Origin: Methylomonas methanica
Lineage (GTDB): Bacteria; Pseudomonadota; Gammaproteobacteria; Methylococcales; Methylomonadaceae
Assembly (NCBI RefSeq): GCF_001644035.1
Contig: NZ_LUUG01000053.1
Span: 39,096 to 103,095, forward strand
DNA: 64,000 nucleotides
Direction: 5' to 3'
Position 1 is the first letter of the stretch, and each line of letters opens with the position of its first letter. Shown here one piece after another: positions 9,132-17,025 of this stretch. The translations under genes were made by a program, and so were the position numbers. The notes beneath the pieces are model-generated. The model had not been told where the DNA came from and did no database searches. It saw only the letters and a program-made list of their open reading frames with translations.

Positions 9132-9509
9132 ATGGAAAATCAAAGTGGTATCGTTTATTTTTTTACGCATTTGGCTGATAAATGGCAGCACCATTTATCG
9201 ATCATGGACTCGAATGACATCATTTGGCTGACTATCGGTTTGGTAGGGCAGGCCTTGTTCATGATGCGTTTTATCGTGCAATGGATACACAGCGAGCGGC
9301 ACCAGAAGAGCATGATTCCTGTGAGTTTCTGGTATTTCAGTTTGTCGGGTGGTGTTATCGTGTTGGCTTACGGCATTCACCGAGTCGATCCTGTCATCAT
9401 CATAGGACAGCTACCAGGCACTTTTGTGTACGCCAGAAACTTGATGCTGATTCGTCGCGAACATCGCGATGCGTTGGCGGAAATGACCGAGCAAGACCTG
9501 GGGACCTAA
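9132..9509 (+). CDS. lipid-A-disaccharide synthase N-terminal domain-like (LAB_N) membrane protein
   Basis: A 125-aa protein with about three membrane segments and the LAB_N hallmarks GQALFMMRFIVQWIHSER, PVSFWYFSLSGGV and GQLPGTFVYARNLMLI. These small proteins usually sit beside GT2/GT39 lipid glycosylation genes, as here; a role in lipid A or polyprenyl sugar handling is assumed, not proven. ATG 9132 is chosen for the AGGAG at 9119-9123 and the family start; an upstream in-frame codon at 9084 would add 16 non-family residues. Confidence 0.85.
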   Translation: MENQSGIVYFFTHLADKWQHHLSIMDSNDIIWLTIGLVGQALFMMRFIVQWIHSERHQKSMIPVSFWYFSLSGGVIVLAYGIHRVDPVIIIGQLPGTFVYARNLMLIRREHRDALAEMTEQDLGT

Positions 9510-9636
9510 ACGGTTTGACCGCCTGGAAAATTGCCTAGCCTGTTTTAGCGAGGGCATTTTTCCGAACTATTGAAAACAGACTCGATTTTTACCCTAAACT
9601 ATGGCCCGGGCAAATGCTGTTTTGGCGAGGTGTGCG

Positions 9637-10089
9637 ATGAGGGTGTTAATTTTGCTGGCGATGGTTCTGAGTTTTCACTCGGCAAGCGCGGAAGTATTCA
9701 AATGTATCGGTAAGGACAGTAAAACCGTTTATCAGGCCAAGCCTTGCCAAACCAGCGATAAAACCGTGCAGTTGGATATTCAAGCCAATGAAGCCCAAGA
9801 AGCGGCGGCCAAAGCGAAGCTGGAAGCCCTGCAAAACGAACAGGAAGCCGCCAAAGCAGCCAAGCAGGAAGCGGAAAGACGCGATGCGATACTGAAAAAT
9901 CAAACCGAATCGACAAATGCTCTAAAGCAAAGCGCGATCGCGCAGCAGCAGCAAGTCGAAGCGGAACAACGCCAGGCGGCCGCCTTGGAAAGACAGGCGC
10001 AGCAAAACAGTAATCGGGTGCTGATTGTCGCGCCTCCCACCGCACTACCGGGCATGTCCGCGCCGGTGATCACCGAAATTTTACGTTAG
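9637..10089 (+). CDS. DUF4124 domain-containing periplasmic protein
   Basis: A 150-aa secreted protein. The signal peptide MRVLILLAMVLSFHSASA is cut before EVFKCIGKDSKTVYQAKPC, which is the DUF4124 signature (one Cys pair, aromatic-rich small beta fold). From about residue 55 to 130 the chain is Ala/Glu/Gln-rich and probably coiled coil; the short C-terminal tail is Pro-rich. ATG 9637 is preferred over an upstream in-frame ATG at 9601 because GAGG lies six bases before it and it starts exactly at the signal peptide. Function unknown. Confidence 0.8.
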   Translation: MRVLILLAMVLSFHSASAEVFKCIGKDSKTVYQAKPCQTSDKTVQLDIQANEAQEAAAKAKLEALQNEQEAAKAAKQEAERRDAILKNQTESTNALKQSAIAQQQQVEAEQRQAAALERQAQQNSNRVLIVAPPTALPGMSAPVITEILR

Positions 10090-10106
10090 TTAGCCTCGGG
10101 AACCTC

Positions 10107-10532
10107 ATGCTCTGGTTAAAAGCCTTACATTTGATTTTTATGGTGACCTGGTTCGCCGGTTTGTTTTATTTGCCCAGGTTATTTGTTTATCACGCAATGA
10201 GCGACGACAGTATTAGCAACGAACGTTTCAAAGTGATGGAACGCAAGTTGTACTACGGCATCATGACGCCGGGTATGATTGTCACCTTCATCTTTGGTGT
10301 TTGGATGTTGGGCGATTACGCGTGGATGCTTTATTCGGCCAGCGGTTGGCTGCATCTCAAACTGGGGTTGTTGGGTTTGCTGGTGGTTTACCATTTGTTT
10401 TGCGGCAAGTGGTTGCTGGATTTCAAGCATGATCGCAACCAGCATTCGCATGTGTATTACCGCTGGATTAACGAGATTCCGGTATTGTTCTTGGTCGCCA
10501 TAGTCCTGCTGGCTGTCGTCAAGCCGTTCTAG
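10107..10532 (+). CDS. hemJ: protoporphyrinogen IX oxidase HemJ (UPF0093)
   Basis: A 141-aa inner-membrane protein with four helices that oxidises protoporphyrinogen IX to protoporphyrin IX in bacteria lacking HemG/HemY. Family features: LKALHLIFMVTWFAGLFYLPRLF with the conserved His near residue 8 and the following Arg, MERKLYYGIMTPGM, and LHLKLGLLG with a second conserved His and Lys. Length matches the family. Its last four bases overlap the convergent end of murU. Confidence 0.9.
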   Translation: MLWLKALHLIFMVTWFAGLFYLPRLFVYHAMSDDSISNERFKVMERKLYYGIMTPGMIVTFIFGVWMLGDYAWMLYSASGWLHLKLGLLGLLVVYHLFCGKWLLDFKHDRNQHSHVYYRWINEIPVLFLVAIVLLAVVKPF

Positions 10533-11227
10533 TTAGCGACATCCTCGGTATGTTTGCTCGTGTCGCGAGCCTGCTGTTTACCCAGTTCTGCCAAGCGTTC
10601 CGGCGTGCCTATGTCCATCCACAAGCCGGAAAATTTCTCGCCGCTAATCCGCTGTTCTTGCATGGCACGGTTTAACACCGGTCTTAGTTTTAACGGGGCG
10701 GCGGGGATGTTTGCAAACAGCTTGGGGTGATAAACACCGATGCCGCTGAAGGTCAGTTTGTTTAAACCTTGTTCCGCCAATAGACCACCGGCATTCAGCG
10801 AAAAATCGCCCTCCGGATGATGCGGCGGATTGTTTATCATCACCAGATGAGCGAGATCGATGGCTCTGGTCCGCAAGTTGGCTAAAGGATAATCGCAAAT
10901 AATGTCGGCGTTAAGCACCAGGAACGGCTCGTCGCCCAACAAAGGCAGGGCCTTGGCAATGCCGCCGGCGGTTTCCAGTGCGGTTTCGCCTTCATCAGAA
11001 TACTCAATTGATACATTCCAGCGCTTACCGCTTTCGCAGTAGTCTTTAATCTGCTCGCCTAGATGGGCGATGTTGATGACGATTTCGCCAAAGCCGGCGT
11101 TAGCCAGATTTTCTATGGTGTATTCGATCAGCGCCTTACCGGCGGCTTTCAGCAAGGGTTTGGGGGTGTGGTCGGTCAAAGGCCGCATTCTTTCGCCGCG
11201 TCCGGCCGCTAAAATCATGGCCTTCAT
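10529..11227 (-). CDS. murU: N-acetylmuramate alpha-1-phosphate uridylyltransferase MurU
   Basis: Nucleotidyltransferase making UDP-MurNAc from MurNAc-1-P in the peptidoglycan recycling bypass that avoids de novo MurA. 232 aa, with the signature LAAGRGERMRPLTDHTPKPL at the N-terminus, FLVLNADIICDYPL for metal binding, and GVYHPKLFA. It overlaps the end of amgK by four bases (ATGA), the usual amgK-murU arrangement. The AmgK pairing separates it from general mannose-1-P guanylyltransferases. Confidence 0.93.
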   Translation of the reverse strand: MKAMILAAGRGERMRPLTDHTPKPLLKAAGKALIEYTIENLANAGFGEIVINIAHLGEQIKDYCESGKRWNVSIEYSDEGETALETAGGIAKALPLLGDEPFLVLNADIICDYPLANLRTRAIDLAHLVMINNPPHHPEGDFSLNAGGLLAEQGLNKLTFSGIGVYHPKLFANIPAAPLKLRPVLNRAMQEQRISGEKFSGLWMDIGTPERLAELGKQQARDTSKHTEDVAN

Positions 11228-12225
11228 GCTGATACTCCGTAAGCAGGCATTACCTGTTCTTGCAGAAACTGCCGCATCTCGGCGAGCTCAGGATAAATAT
11301 CGCAAACCTCGGAGATGTAAGCCAAAGTGCGCGGGATGTCGGCCAGATAATTGGATTTGCCGTCGCGCAGATGCAATCTGGCGAAAATGCCGACAGCTTT
11401 AAGGTGGCGCTGCATACCCATCAGGTCGAACCAGCGTTTGAAACGATTAAAATCGGCTTGAATCAATCCGGCCGCACAGAGGCGTTGGTGATAATCCTTA
11501 GCCCAGCTGATGACTTGTTGGTCCGGCCAAGCGATGTAACAGTCGCGCAGCAGCGATACCAAATCGTAGCTGATCGGACCAACGACTGCGTCTTGGAAAT
11601 CGATAACACCCGGTGAGTCGTGTTCCAACACCATCAGGTTGCGCGAGTGGAAATCCCGGTGCACGCAGACTTGCGGTTGTTCGAGCGCCGAAGCGATCAG
11701 AATCGCGTTGAGAGGTGTCGCGAGCGTATCTGGAATCGCAATCCCTAGCAGCTTTTCCAAAAACCATTCGTAAAAAATAGCTAGCTCGCGGAGCAGAAGG
11801 GCACTGTCGTAAGCCGGCAAGCCGCAATCAAGCGGGTTTACGCCGGTTTGCAGTTTGAACAAGCTGTCCATGGCCTGGCTATACAGCAGTTCGGCATCGC
11901 CGGTTTGTAAGCGGTCGAGAAAACTCGTTGAGCCTAAGTCTTCCAGCAACAGAAAACCTTGGCGACTATTCTGTTGATAGATATTCGGGATATGGATATC
12001 GCTTGGTTTCAGAAGCCCGGCGACGCGTACGAACGGCTCGGTATTTTCTTTGTCCGGCGGCGCGTCCATGGCAATGTGACAGCCGTCGCGGTGCTCAACT
12101 CGGAAATATCGCCTGAAGCTGGCGTCGCTGGAAGCCGGGGTAATTTGCTGTATATCAAGCGCGACGTCGTTATTGAGCCAATCGACAAGCTCCGCCAAGC
12201 GGCGGTCTGAGCTGGAAACGTACAT
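11224..12225 (-). CDS. amgK: N-acetylmuramate/N-acetylglucosamine anomeric kinase AmgK
   Basis: Aminoglycoside-phosphotransferase-fold kinase that phosphorylates MurNAc at C1 for MurU. 333 aa. Kinase landmarks: the catalytic loop CVHRDFHSRNLMVL and the metal-binding VIDFQDAVVGPISYDL. In Pseudomonas amgK-murU lies divergent from lptD; the same order here supports the call. The 95-base intergenic region shared with lptD should hold both promoters. Confidence 0.93.
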   Translation of the reverse strand: MYVSSSDRRLAELVDWLNNDVALDIQQITPASSDASFRRYFRVEHRDGCHIAMDAPPDKENTEPFVRVAGLLKPSDIHIPNIYQQNSRQGFLLLEDLGSTSFLDRLQTGDAELLYSQAMDSLFKLQTGVNPLDCGLPAYDSALLLRELAIFYEWFLEKLLGIAIPDTLATPLNAILIASALEQPQVCVHRDFHSRNLMVLEHDSPGVIDFQDAVVGPISYDLVSLLRDCYIAWPDQQVISWAKDYHQRLCAAGLIQADFNRFKRWFDLMGMQRHLKAVGIFARLHLRDGKSNYLADIPRTLAYISEVCDIYPELAEMRQFLQEQVMPAYGVSA

Positions 12226-12320
12226 TTTTATTAATTGCGGGTCAACCTAAGGTAAAATGATGGGAAGCATTTTATTCGATTTCCATTCCGCTAAGTCAAT
12301 TTAGCTGCATTCGCCAAGAC

Positions 12321-15146
12321 ATGAATTATCGGTTTTATACAATTTCTTCAGCATTATTGTTTTTTACGGGCGTCGCCTCTGCTGCCAATAATGCGGCGTG
12401 GAATTGTGAGCAAACCAAAAATGGCGAATGGACCTGTTTGAATCAAACACCCGCAGGCAATGAGCCAACTGCTCAGCCGCAAGTGATTAAACCTACTCCA
12501 CCCACTCAAACCAAGCCCGCGCCGCCGGAAACGGTCGCTCAGCCGCCTGTTCCTGTCGTTCCCGCACCCGTTCAGCAAGCGGTTAAGCCAGAGCCGGAGC
12601 CGGAAAAAATTAATGTGGTCGAAAAGGTGGTGGAAAAAGCCGTCGCCGAGCCGCAAAAACTGCGGGTCAAAGTGACTGAAAATCAAAAACCGGTGCTGGA
12701 AAAAGTCGAGCCCAAGACCGAGACAGTCAATGCCAATAGCGGCAAAGTGCCCGGCTGGACCTGTAAAACCGGCGACGACAAGAGCGGCTGGAATTGTAAT
12801 TTGGTAGGGGCCGATCCGAAAGGCGAGGCCCATGTCGTGGCCGAGGGTGGTGGTAGCGAAGAGTCCGGTTCGTATTTGTTTACGCCTACCTTTGATCGCA
12901 AACAGGAGCGGGATTTTCAAACCTTACGTGCCGAATTCGATAAAGATCCTTGGCAAAGCTGCGAAGTGTGGGGCGCTAAAAAGCGCAAAATCAGAGCTAC
13001 CTCAGCCGAGGTTCGCGATGCGGCGACCACCGATATCAACGCGGACTTTTCCGAAGTATTCGACGGCGAGGTGCTTAACTTTGCCGGTAACGTCGATATG
13101 GTGCGCGCTGATCAGCATCTGATCGCGGACAAGGCTAGTTACGATACGGTTGCAGAAACCCTGGACGCGCAAGGTAGCGTGTTATACAGCGAAGATCAGT
13201 TGGCGTTCTCCAGCGAGACTGCCTCCTTGAGTCTTGGTAAAGACGAAGCGCGCTTGCGGAAGGCGCAATTCATCGTCGCCGAGGCGCCGTTTCGCGGTAA
13301 TGCCGAGGTGGTTTATCGCGAGAGTAAAGGCTTGTCCCGTTATAATGACGCCGCTTTTACCAGTTGTGCGCCGGGCAATCAGGACTGGATCGTGCATGCT
13401 TCGCGGATGAAAATTAACCGGGACAGCGGGCAAGGTTCAGCGAAAAACGCCTGGCTGGAATTTAAAGGTGTACCGGTGCTGTACACGCCCTATATTTCCT
13501 TCCCTACCGACAATCGGCGTTTGTCGGGTTTATTAGCGCCAACCTGGGGTAGTACGCAGCGGAACGGTTTTGACGTTTCCGTGCCGTTTTATTGGAATAT
13601 CGCCCCCAACTTCGACGATATCGTCACGCCGCGTTACATGAGTAAGCGTGGCGAGCAATTGCGCAATAAGTTCCGCTATCTGACCGATATGTCCAGAGGT
13701 ACATTTTCCGCAGAATATATGCCCAACGATCAGTTAGTCAACAAGGCCCGTTATTCTGCAAGCTGGAAAGATCAAACCAGCTTATTGCCTGGGTTGAGTT
13801 CCTTGCTGGATTTGAACTATGTCTCCGACAAGACCTATTTCAACGACTTGAACAACGCTTTGGGCTTCCAAAATACCAGTTATTTGCCCAGTACTGCGTT
13901 GCTGAGTTACGGCGGTGCTGTTGCCGGCACCGGCGTAGGCCTGTCGGTTGGCGCATACCACTACCAATCGGTGGATAAAACCATTCCCGATGCGGCCATG
14001 CCTTACGATATGCTGCCTCGCGTCAATTTCAACGTGGCCCGTGCGTTTGAAGGCTTACCGGTCACACTGGCGATGAATAACGAGTTCACCCATTTCTATC
14101 ACACCGATTTGGTTAATGGTCAGCGCATTAATATTGCACCTTCGCTCAGCTTGCCATTGGAAAGTAGCGCCGGATATTTCATCCCGAGAATCACCGGTCA
14201 ATACACGCAGTATCAATTAAGCAACCAAACCTTAGCCGGTCAGCCCAGTACAATCAGCCGGACGTTGCCGATCTTCTCGGTTAGCAGCGGTATGAATTTC
14301 GAAAAAGACCTTAACTTCGGTGGTTCGCAGTATCTGCATACCTTGGAGCCGCAGGCTTTTTACCTGTATATCCCGCGCAAGGATCAAAGCAATATTCCGG
14401 TTTTCGATACAGCTTTGTACGATACCAACTTTTACAGCTTGTTCAGGGAAAACCGCTTCGCGGGCGGGGACAGGATTCAGGACGCCAATCAGGTTACGCT
14501 GGCGACTGTTTCGCGGTTTATCGATTCCAATACCGGTTTGGAACCGTTAAAAGTCAGTCTGGGACAGATTATGTATTTCCAGGATAGAACGGTGACGATG
14601 CCTGGGCAGCCTATCGAAACCAGTAGTACCTCCAATTTCGTCGGCGAACTGAGCGGCCAATTCAATAAGAATTGGTCTTACATGACCGGTACCCAATGGG
14701 ACCCGGAAGCCAACGGCTTTGCGCGCGGCCAGGTGGCATTAAAATACAATATGCAGCCTAACCAGATTGTTAACCTCGGCTATCGTTACCGCCGGAATCC
14801 CTTGGATAGCTTACAAACCATCTCGCAAACCGACGTATCGTTCCGCTTACCTTTGTTTGGTGAATGGTATGGTTTCGGTCGTTGGCAGTATTCTTTAAAT
14901 TTCGACAAAACCACGGAAAGTTTCATTGGCGTGGAACGGGAAAACTGTTGCTGGCGCTTCCGTATTCTGGGTAGACGCTTTATCAACGGTGCCAATACCA
15001 TCGCCTTTATCGATCCTAGCACCAAGCCGGAAACCGCGTTTTTCGTACAGTTGGAGCTGAAAGGTCTGTCCAGCTTCGGCGACAATGTCGATACGTTCCT
15101 GCAAACCAACCTGAAAGGCTATCGCAAAGCCAGCTATTTTGAGTAA
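12321..15146 (+). CDS. lptD: LPS-assembly protein LptD with extended N-terminus
   Basis: Outer-membrane beta barrel that, with LptE, inserts lipopolysaccharide into the outer leaflet. 941 aa: signal peptide (1-21), an N-terminal extension with two W-x-C/W-x-C modules (Cys29/39 and Cys148/159) joined by a Pro/Glu/Val-rich linker, then the periplasmic OstA jellyroll (about 215-370, Cys214 and Cys349), and the barrel. The adjacent CysCys pair at 876-877 corresponds to E. coli Cys724-725 of the essential disulfides. E. coli LptD is 784 aa; Pseudomonas LptD also has a long N-terminus. surA follows directly, as in many gammaproteobacteria. Confidence 0.97.
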   Translation: MNYRFYTISSALLFFTGVASAANNAAWNCEQTKNGEWTCLNQTPAGNEPTAQPQVIKPTPPTQTKPAPPETVAQPPVPVVPAPVQQAVKPEPEPEKINVVEKVVEKAVAEPQKLRVKVTENQKPVLEKVEPKTETVNANSGKVPGWTCKTGDDKSGWNCNLVGADPKGEAHVVAEGGGSEESGSYLFTPTFDRKQERDFQTLRAEFDKDPWQSCEVWGAKKRKIRATSAEVRDAATTDINADFSEVFDGEVLNFAGNVDMVRADQHLIADKASYDTVAETLDAQGSVLYSEDQLAFSSETASLSLGKDEARLRKAQFIVAEAPFRGNAEVVYRESKGLSRYNDAAFTSCAPGNQDWIVHASRMKINRDSGQGSAKNAWLEFKGVPVLYTPYISFPTDNRRLSGLLAPTWGSTQRNGFDVSVPFYWNIAPNFDDIVTPRYMSKRGEQLRNKFRYLTDMSRGTFSAEYMPNDQLVNKARYSASWKDQTSLLPGLSSLLDLNYVSDKTYFNDLNNALGFQNTSYLPSTALLSYGGAVAGTGVGLSVGAYHYQSVDKTIPDAAMPYDMLPRVNFNVARAFEGLPVTLAMNNEFTHFYHTDLVNGQRINIAPSLSLPLESSAGYFIPRITGQYTQYQLSNQTLAGQPSTISRTLPIFSVSSGMNFEKDLNFGGSQYLHTLEPQAFYLYIPRKDQSNIPVFDTALYDTNFYSLFRENRFAGGDRIQDANQVTLATVSRFIDSNTGLEPLKVSLGQIMYFQDRTVTMPGQPIETSSTSNFVGELSGQFNKNWSYMTGTQWDPEANGFARGQVALKYNMQPNQIVNLGYRYRRNPLDSLQTISQTDVSFRLPLFGEWYGFGRWQYSLNFDKTTESFIGVERENCCWRFRILGRRFINGANTIAFIDPSTKPETAFFVQLELKGLSSFGDNVDTFLQTNLKGYRKASYFE

Positions 15147-15153
15147 GCAACGC

Positions 15154-16440
15154 ATGATAAAAAATTGGTTAGTGATTTTCTGTTTGCTACTGGGTGCTTA
15201 CATCGCCCCGGGTCAGGCCCAAGTATTGGACAGGATAGTGGCGGTGGTCGAAGAAGATGTGATTCTGGAACGCGAGCTCAATAACGAAGTGGCTGCCATC
15301 ACCAACAAATTGAGCAGTAGCAATGTGGCGATGCCGCCCGAGTTCGTTTTACGCAAACAGGTATTGGAACGCATGGTGGTTGATAAACTGCAACGGCAAC
15401 TGGCGGCTAAATCGGGCGTACAGGTCAGCGATGAGATGCTTAGCGCTTCAGTCGCCGATATAGCCAGCCGCAACGGCTTGTCGGTTGAAAGCTTCCGTAA
15501 CGAGTTGGCCAAACAAGGCATGGAGTACAAAGCTTTCGAGGATAATCTGCGCAACGAAATTATCATCAACCAGCTGCGCGGGCGGGAGATCGGTTCGCGG
15601 GTCAAGGTCACCGATGCTGAAGTTTTGCATTACATGGAAACCCAGAGCAAAGCCGGGCAGAGCAACTCCCAGTATCATTTGGGGCATATTCTAATCGCGG
15701 TGTCGGAGGCGGCTTCGGCCACCGCGATTCAAAAAGCCAAGGACAAGGCCGATCAAGTCATCGCCGATTTACGCGGCGGCAAGGATTTCAAACAAGTCGC
15801 GGTGAGTGTTTCCGACGACGATAACGCTCTTAAAGGCGGCGATCTGGGTTGGCGCAGCATCGGTCAAATTCCTTCGCTGTTCACCGAAGTTGTCACGACG
15901 ATGAACCAAGGCGATGTCTCTGAAGCCATTCGCAGTCCCAGCGGTTTTCACATCATCAAAATGCTGGAAACCGAGGGTGCCGGGCAGCATATCGTTACCA
16001 AAACCAAGGTCAGGCACATTCTGATTAAGACTAATGAATTGGTGGACGACGCCGAAGCGCAAAAGCGCTTGGTGGCGCTTAGAGAGCGGATTAACGACGG
16101 CGACGATTTTGCCAACTTGGCGCGCGCACATTCCGACGACAAAGGTTCTGCGATTAATGGCGGTTCGCTGGATTGGGTAGGTCCGGGCGCATTAGTGCCG
16201 CCTTTTGAGGAAGCCATGAACAAGCTGGCGATTAACGAGATTAGTCAGCCGGTGCAAACCCAGTTCGGTTGGCACATGATCCAGGTGTTGGGCCGCGAAA
16301 ACCAGGATAACAGCGAGCAATTCAAAAAAGACAAGATTCGCGAGGAAATCCGTAAGCGTAAAATCGAGGAAGAAACCGAGTTATGGTTACGGCGCTTACG
16401 CGACGAGGCTTTCGTGGAAATCGATCTGGATAGACTGTAA
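15154..16440 (+). CDS. surA: periplasmic chaperone/peptidyl-prolyl isomerase SurA
   Basis: Chaperone for outer-membrane proteins, including LptD. 428 aa from ATG 15154, the same length as E. coli SurA. Signal peptide MIKNWLVIFCLLLGAYIAPGQA, then a SurA_N domain starting QVLDRIVAVVEEDVI, and two parvulin domains ending in GGDLGWRSIGQIPSLF and GGSLDWVGPGALVPPFEEAM, then the C-terminal helix. A TTG at 15139 overlapping the lptD stop would add five residues; the ATG fits the signal peptide better. Confidence 0.95.
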   Translation: MIKNWLVIFCLLLGAYIAPGQAQVLDRIVAVVEEDVILERELNNEVAAITNKLSSSNVAMPPEFVLRKQVLERMVVDKLQRQLAAKSGVQVSDEMLSASVADIASRNGLSVESFRNELAKQGMEYKAFEDNLRNEIIINQLRGREIGSRVKVTDAEVLHYMETQSKAGQSNSQYHLGHILIAVSEAASATAIQKAKDKADQVIADLRGGKDFKQVAVSVSDDDNALKGGDLGWRSIGQIPSLFTEVVTTMNQGDVSEAIRSPSGFHIIKMLETEGAGQHIVTKTKVRHILIKTNELVDDAEAQKRLVALRERINDGDDFANLARAHSDDKGSAINGGSLDWVGPGALVPPFEEAMNKLAINEISQPVQTQFGWHMIQVLGRENQDNSEQFKKDKIREEIRKRKIEEETELWLRRLRDEAFVEIDLDRL

Positions 16441-16446
16441 GGGAAC

Positions 16447-16992
16447 ATGAACGCTTTCTCTGTCGAAAGTCGTAAGGAAGACAAGTTTAAAAGACGCTTG
16501 CAGCGCATCGTCATCGAAGAAGACCTGACTCTGCATCGGGAGTTGATTCAACGTACCGCCGCCGAATTGGATATAGATCTACTGACTTGCGCCGCGGCCT
16601 TGGTTTATTTGAGCCAACCAAACTTGTACCCCGCTCATACTCAACAGCCCAAGTTGTTGGTCCCTCTACCGCAGCCTCACAGTCGCGGTCCACATGCAAA
16701 CGGTAAAATGGTGCGTTATCGCTTGGCCGTCGGTAGTCAACATCAGGTTAACTGTGACGATATTCAAGCAGTATTGGTCGAAGAGTCCGGTGTAGATAAG
16801 AAGCGCATCGGGCGGATCGATATTCGCGATACCCACACACTGGTGGAGTTGCCGGACGGCATGCCGGCGGATATTTTTCAGTTATTGACCGAAGCGTCCA
16901 TTGGACCGCATCGTCTCAACATCAAACGCATCAAGCCGAATAAATTCAGACAGACCCGTAACAACAATCAACTAGACGATGAAAACGGCTAA
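16447..16992 (+). CDS. free-standing DbpA-type RNA-binding domain protein
   Basis: 181 aa. The second half (about residues 87-160) matches the DbpA/CsdA C-terminal RNA-binding domain of DEAD-box helicases: MVRYRLAVGSQHQVNCDDI, KKRIGRIDIRDTHTLVELP and LNIKRIKPN. No helicase motif is present. The N-terminal 60 residues (basic helix, then IDLLTCAAALVYLSQPNLY) resemble the segment that links helicase core and DbpA domain. It may guide or compete with a helicase at rRNA; this is inference. It starts six bases after surA and is probably in that operon. A terminator overlaps its stop. Confidence 0.75.
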   Translation: MNAFSVESRKEDKFKRRLQRIVIEEDLTLHRELIQRTAAELDIDLLTCAAALVYLSQPNLYPAHTQQPKLLVPLPQPHSRGPHANGKMVRYRLAVGSQHQVNCDDIQAVLVEESGVDKKRIGRIDIRDTHTLVELPDGMPADIFQLLTEASIGPHRLNIKRIKPNKFRQTRNNNQLDDENG

Positions 16993-17007
16993 TTTATCAG
17001 CCGTTTT
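16982..17007. terminator. bidirectional terminator between the surA operon and the TonB receptor
   Basis: Nine-base-pair stem AAAACGGCT / AGCCGTTTT (16982-16990 with 16999-17007), loop AATTTATC. The A-run on one side and T-run on the other allow termination in both directions. It overlaps the end of the DbpA-like gene (stop 16990-16992) and lies 18 bases from the convergent receptor stop. Confidence 0.75.
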
Positions 17008-17025
17008 CCTGCGGCTAAACTTGGC

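Noticed and set aside
9523..9562. Imperfect hairpin GGAAAATTGCC...GGGCATTTTTCC between LAB_N and DUF4124 genes
   Set aside because: Loop too long and mismatched for a confident terminator.
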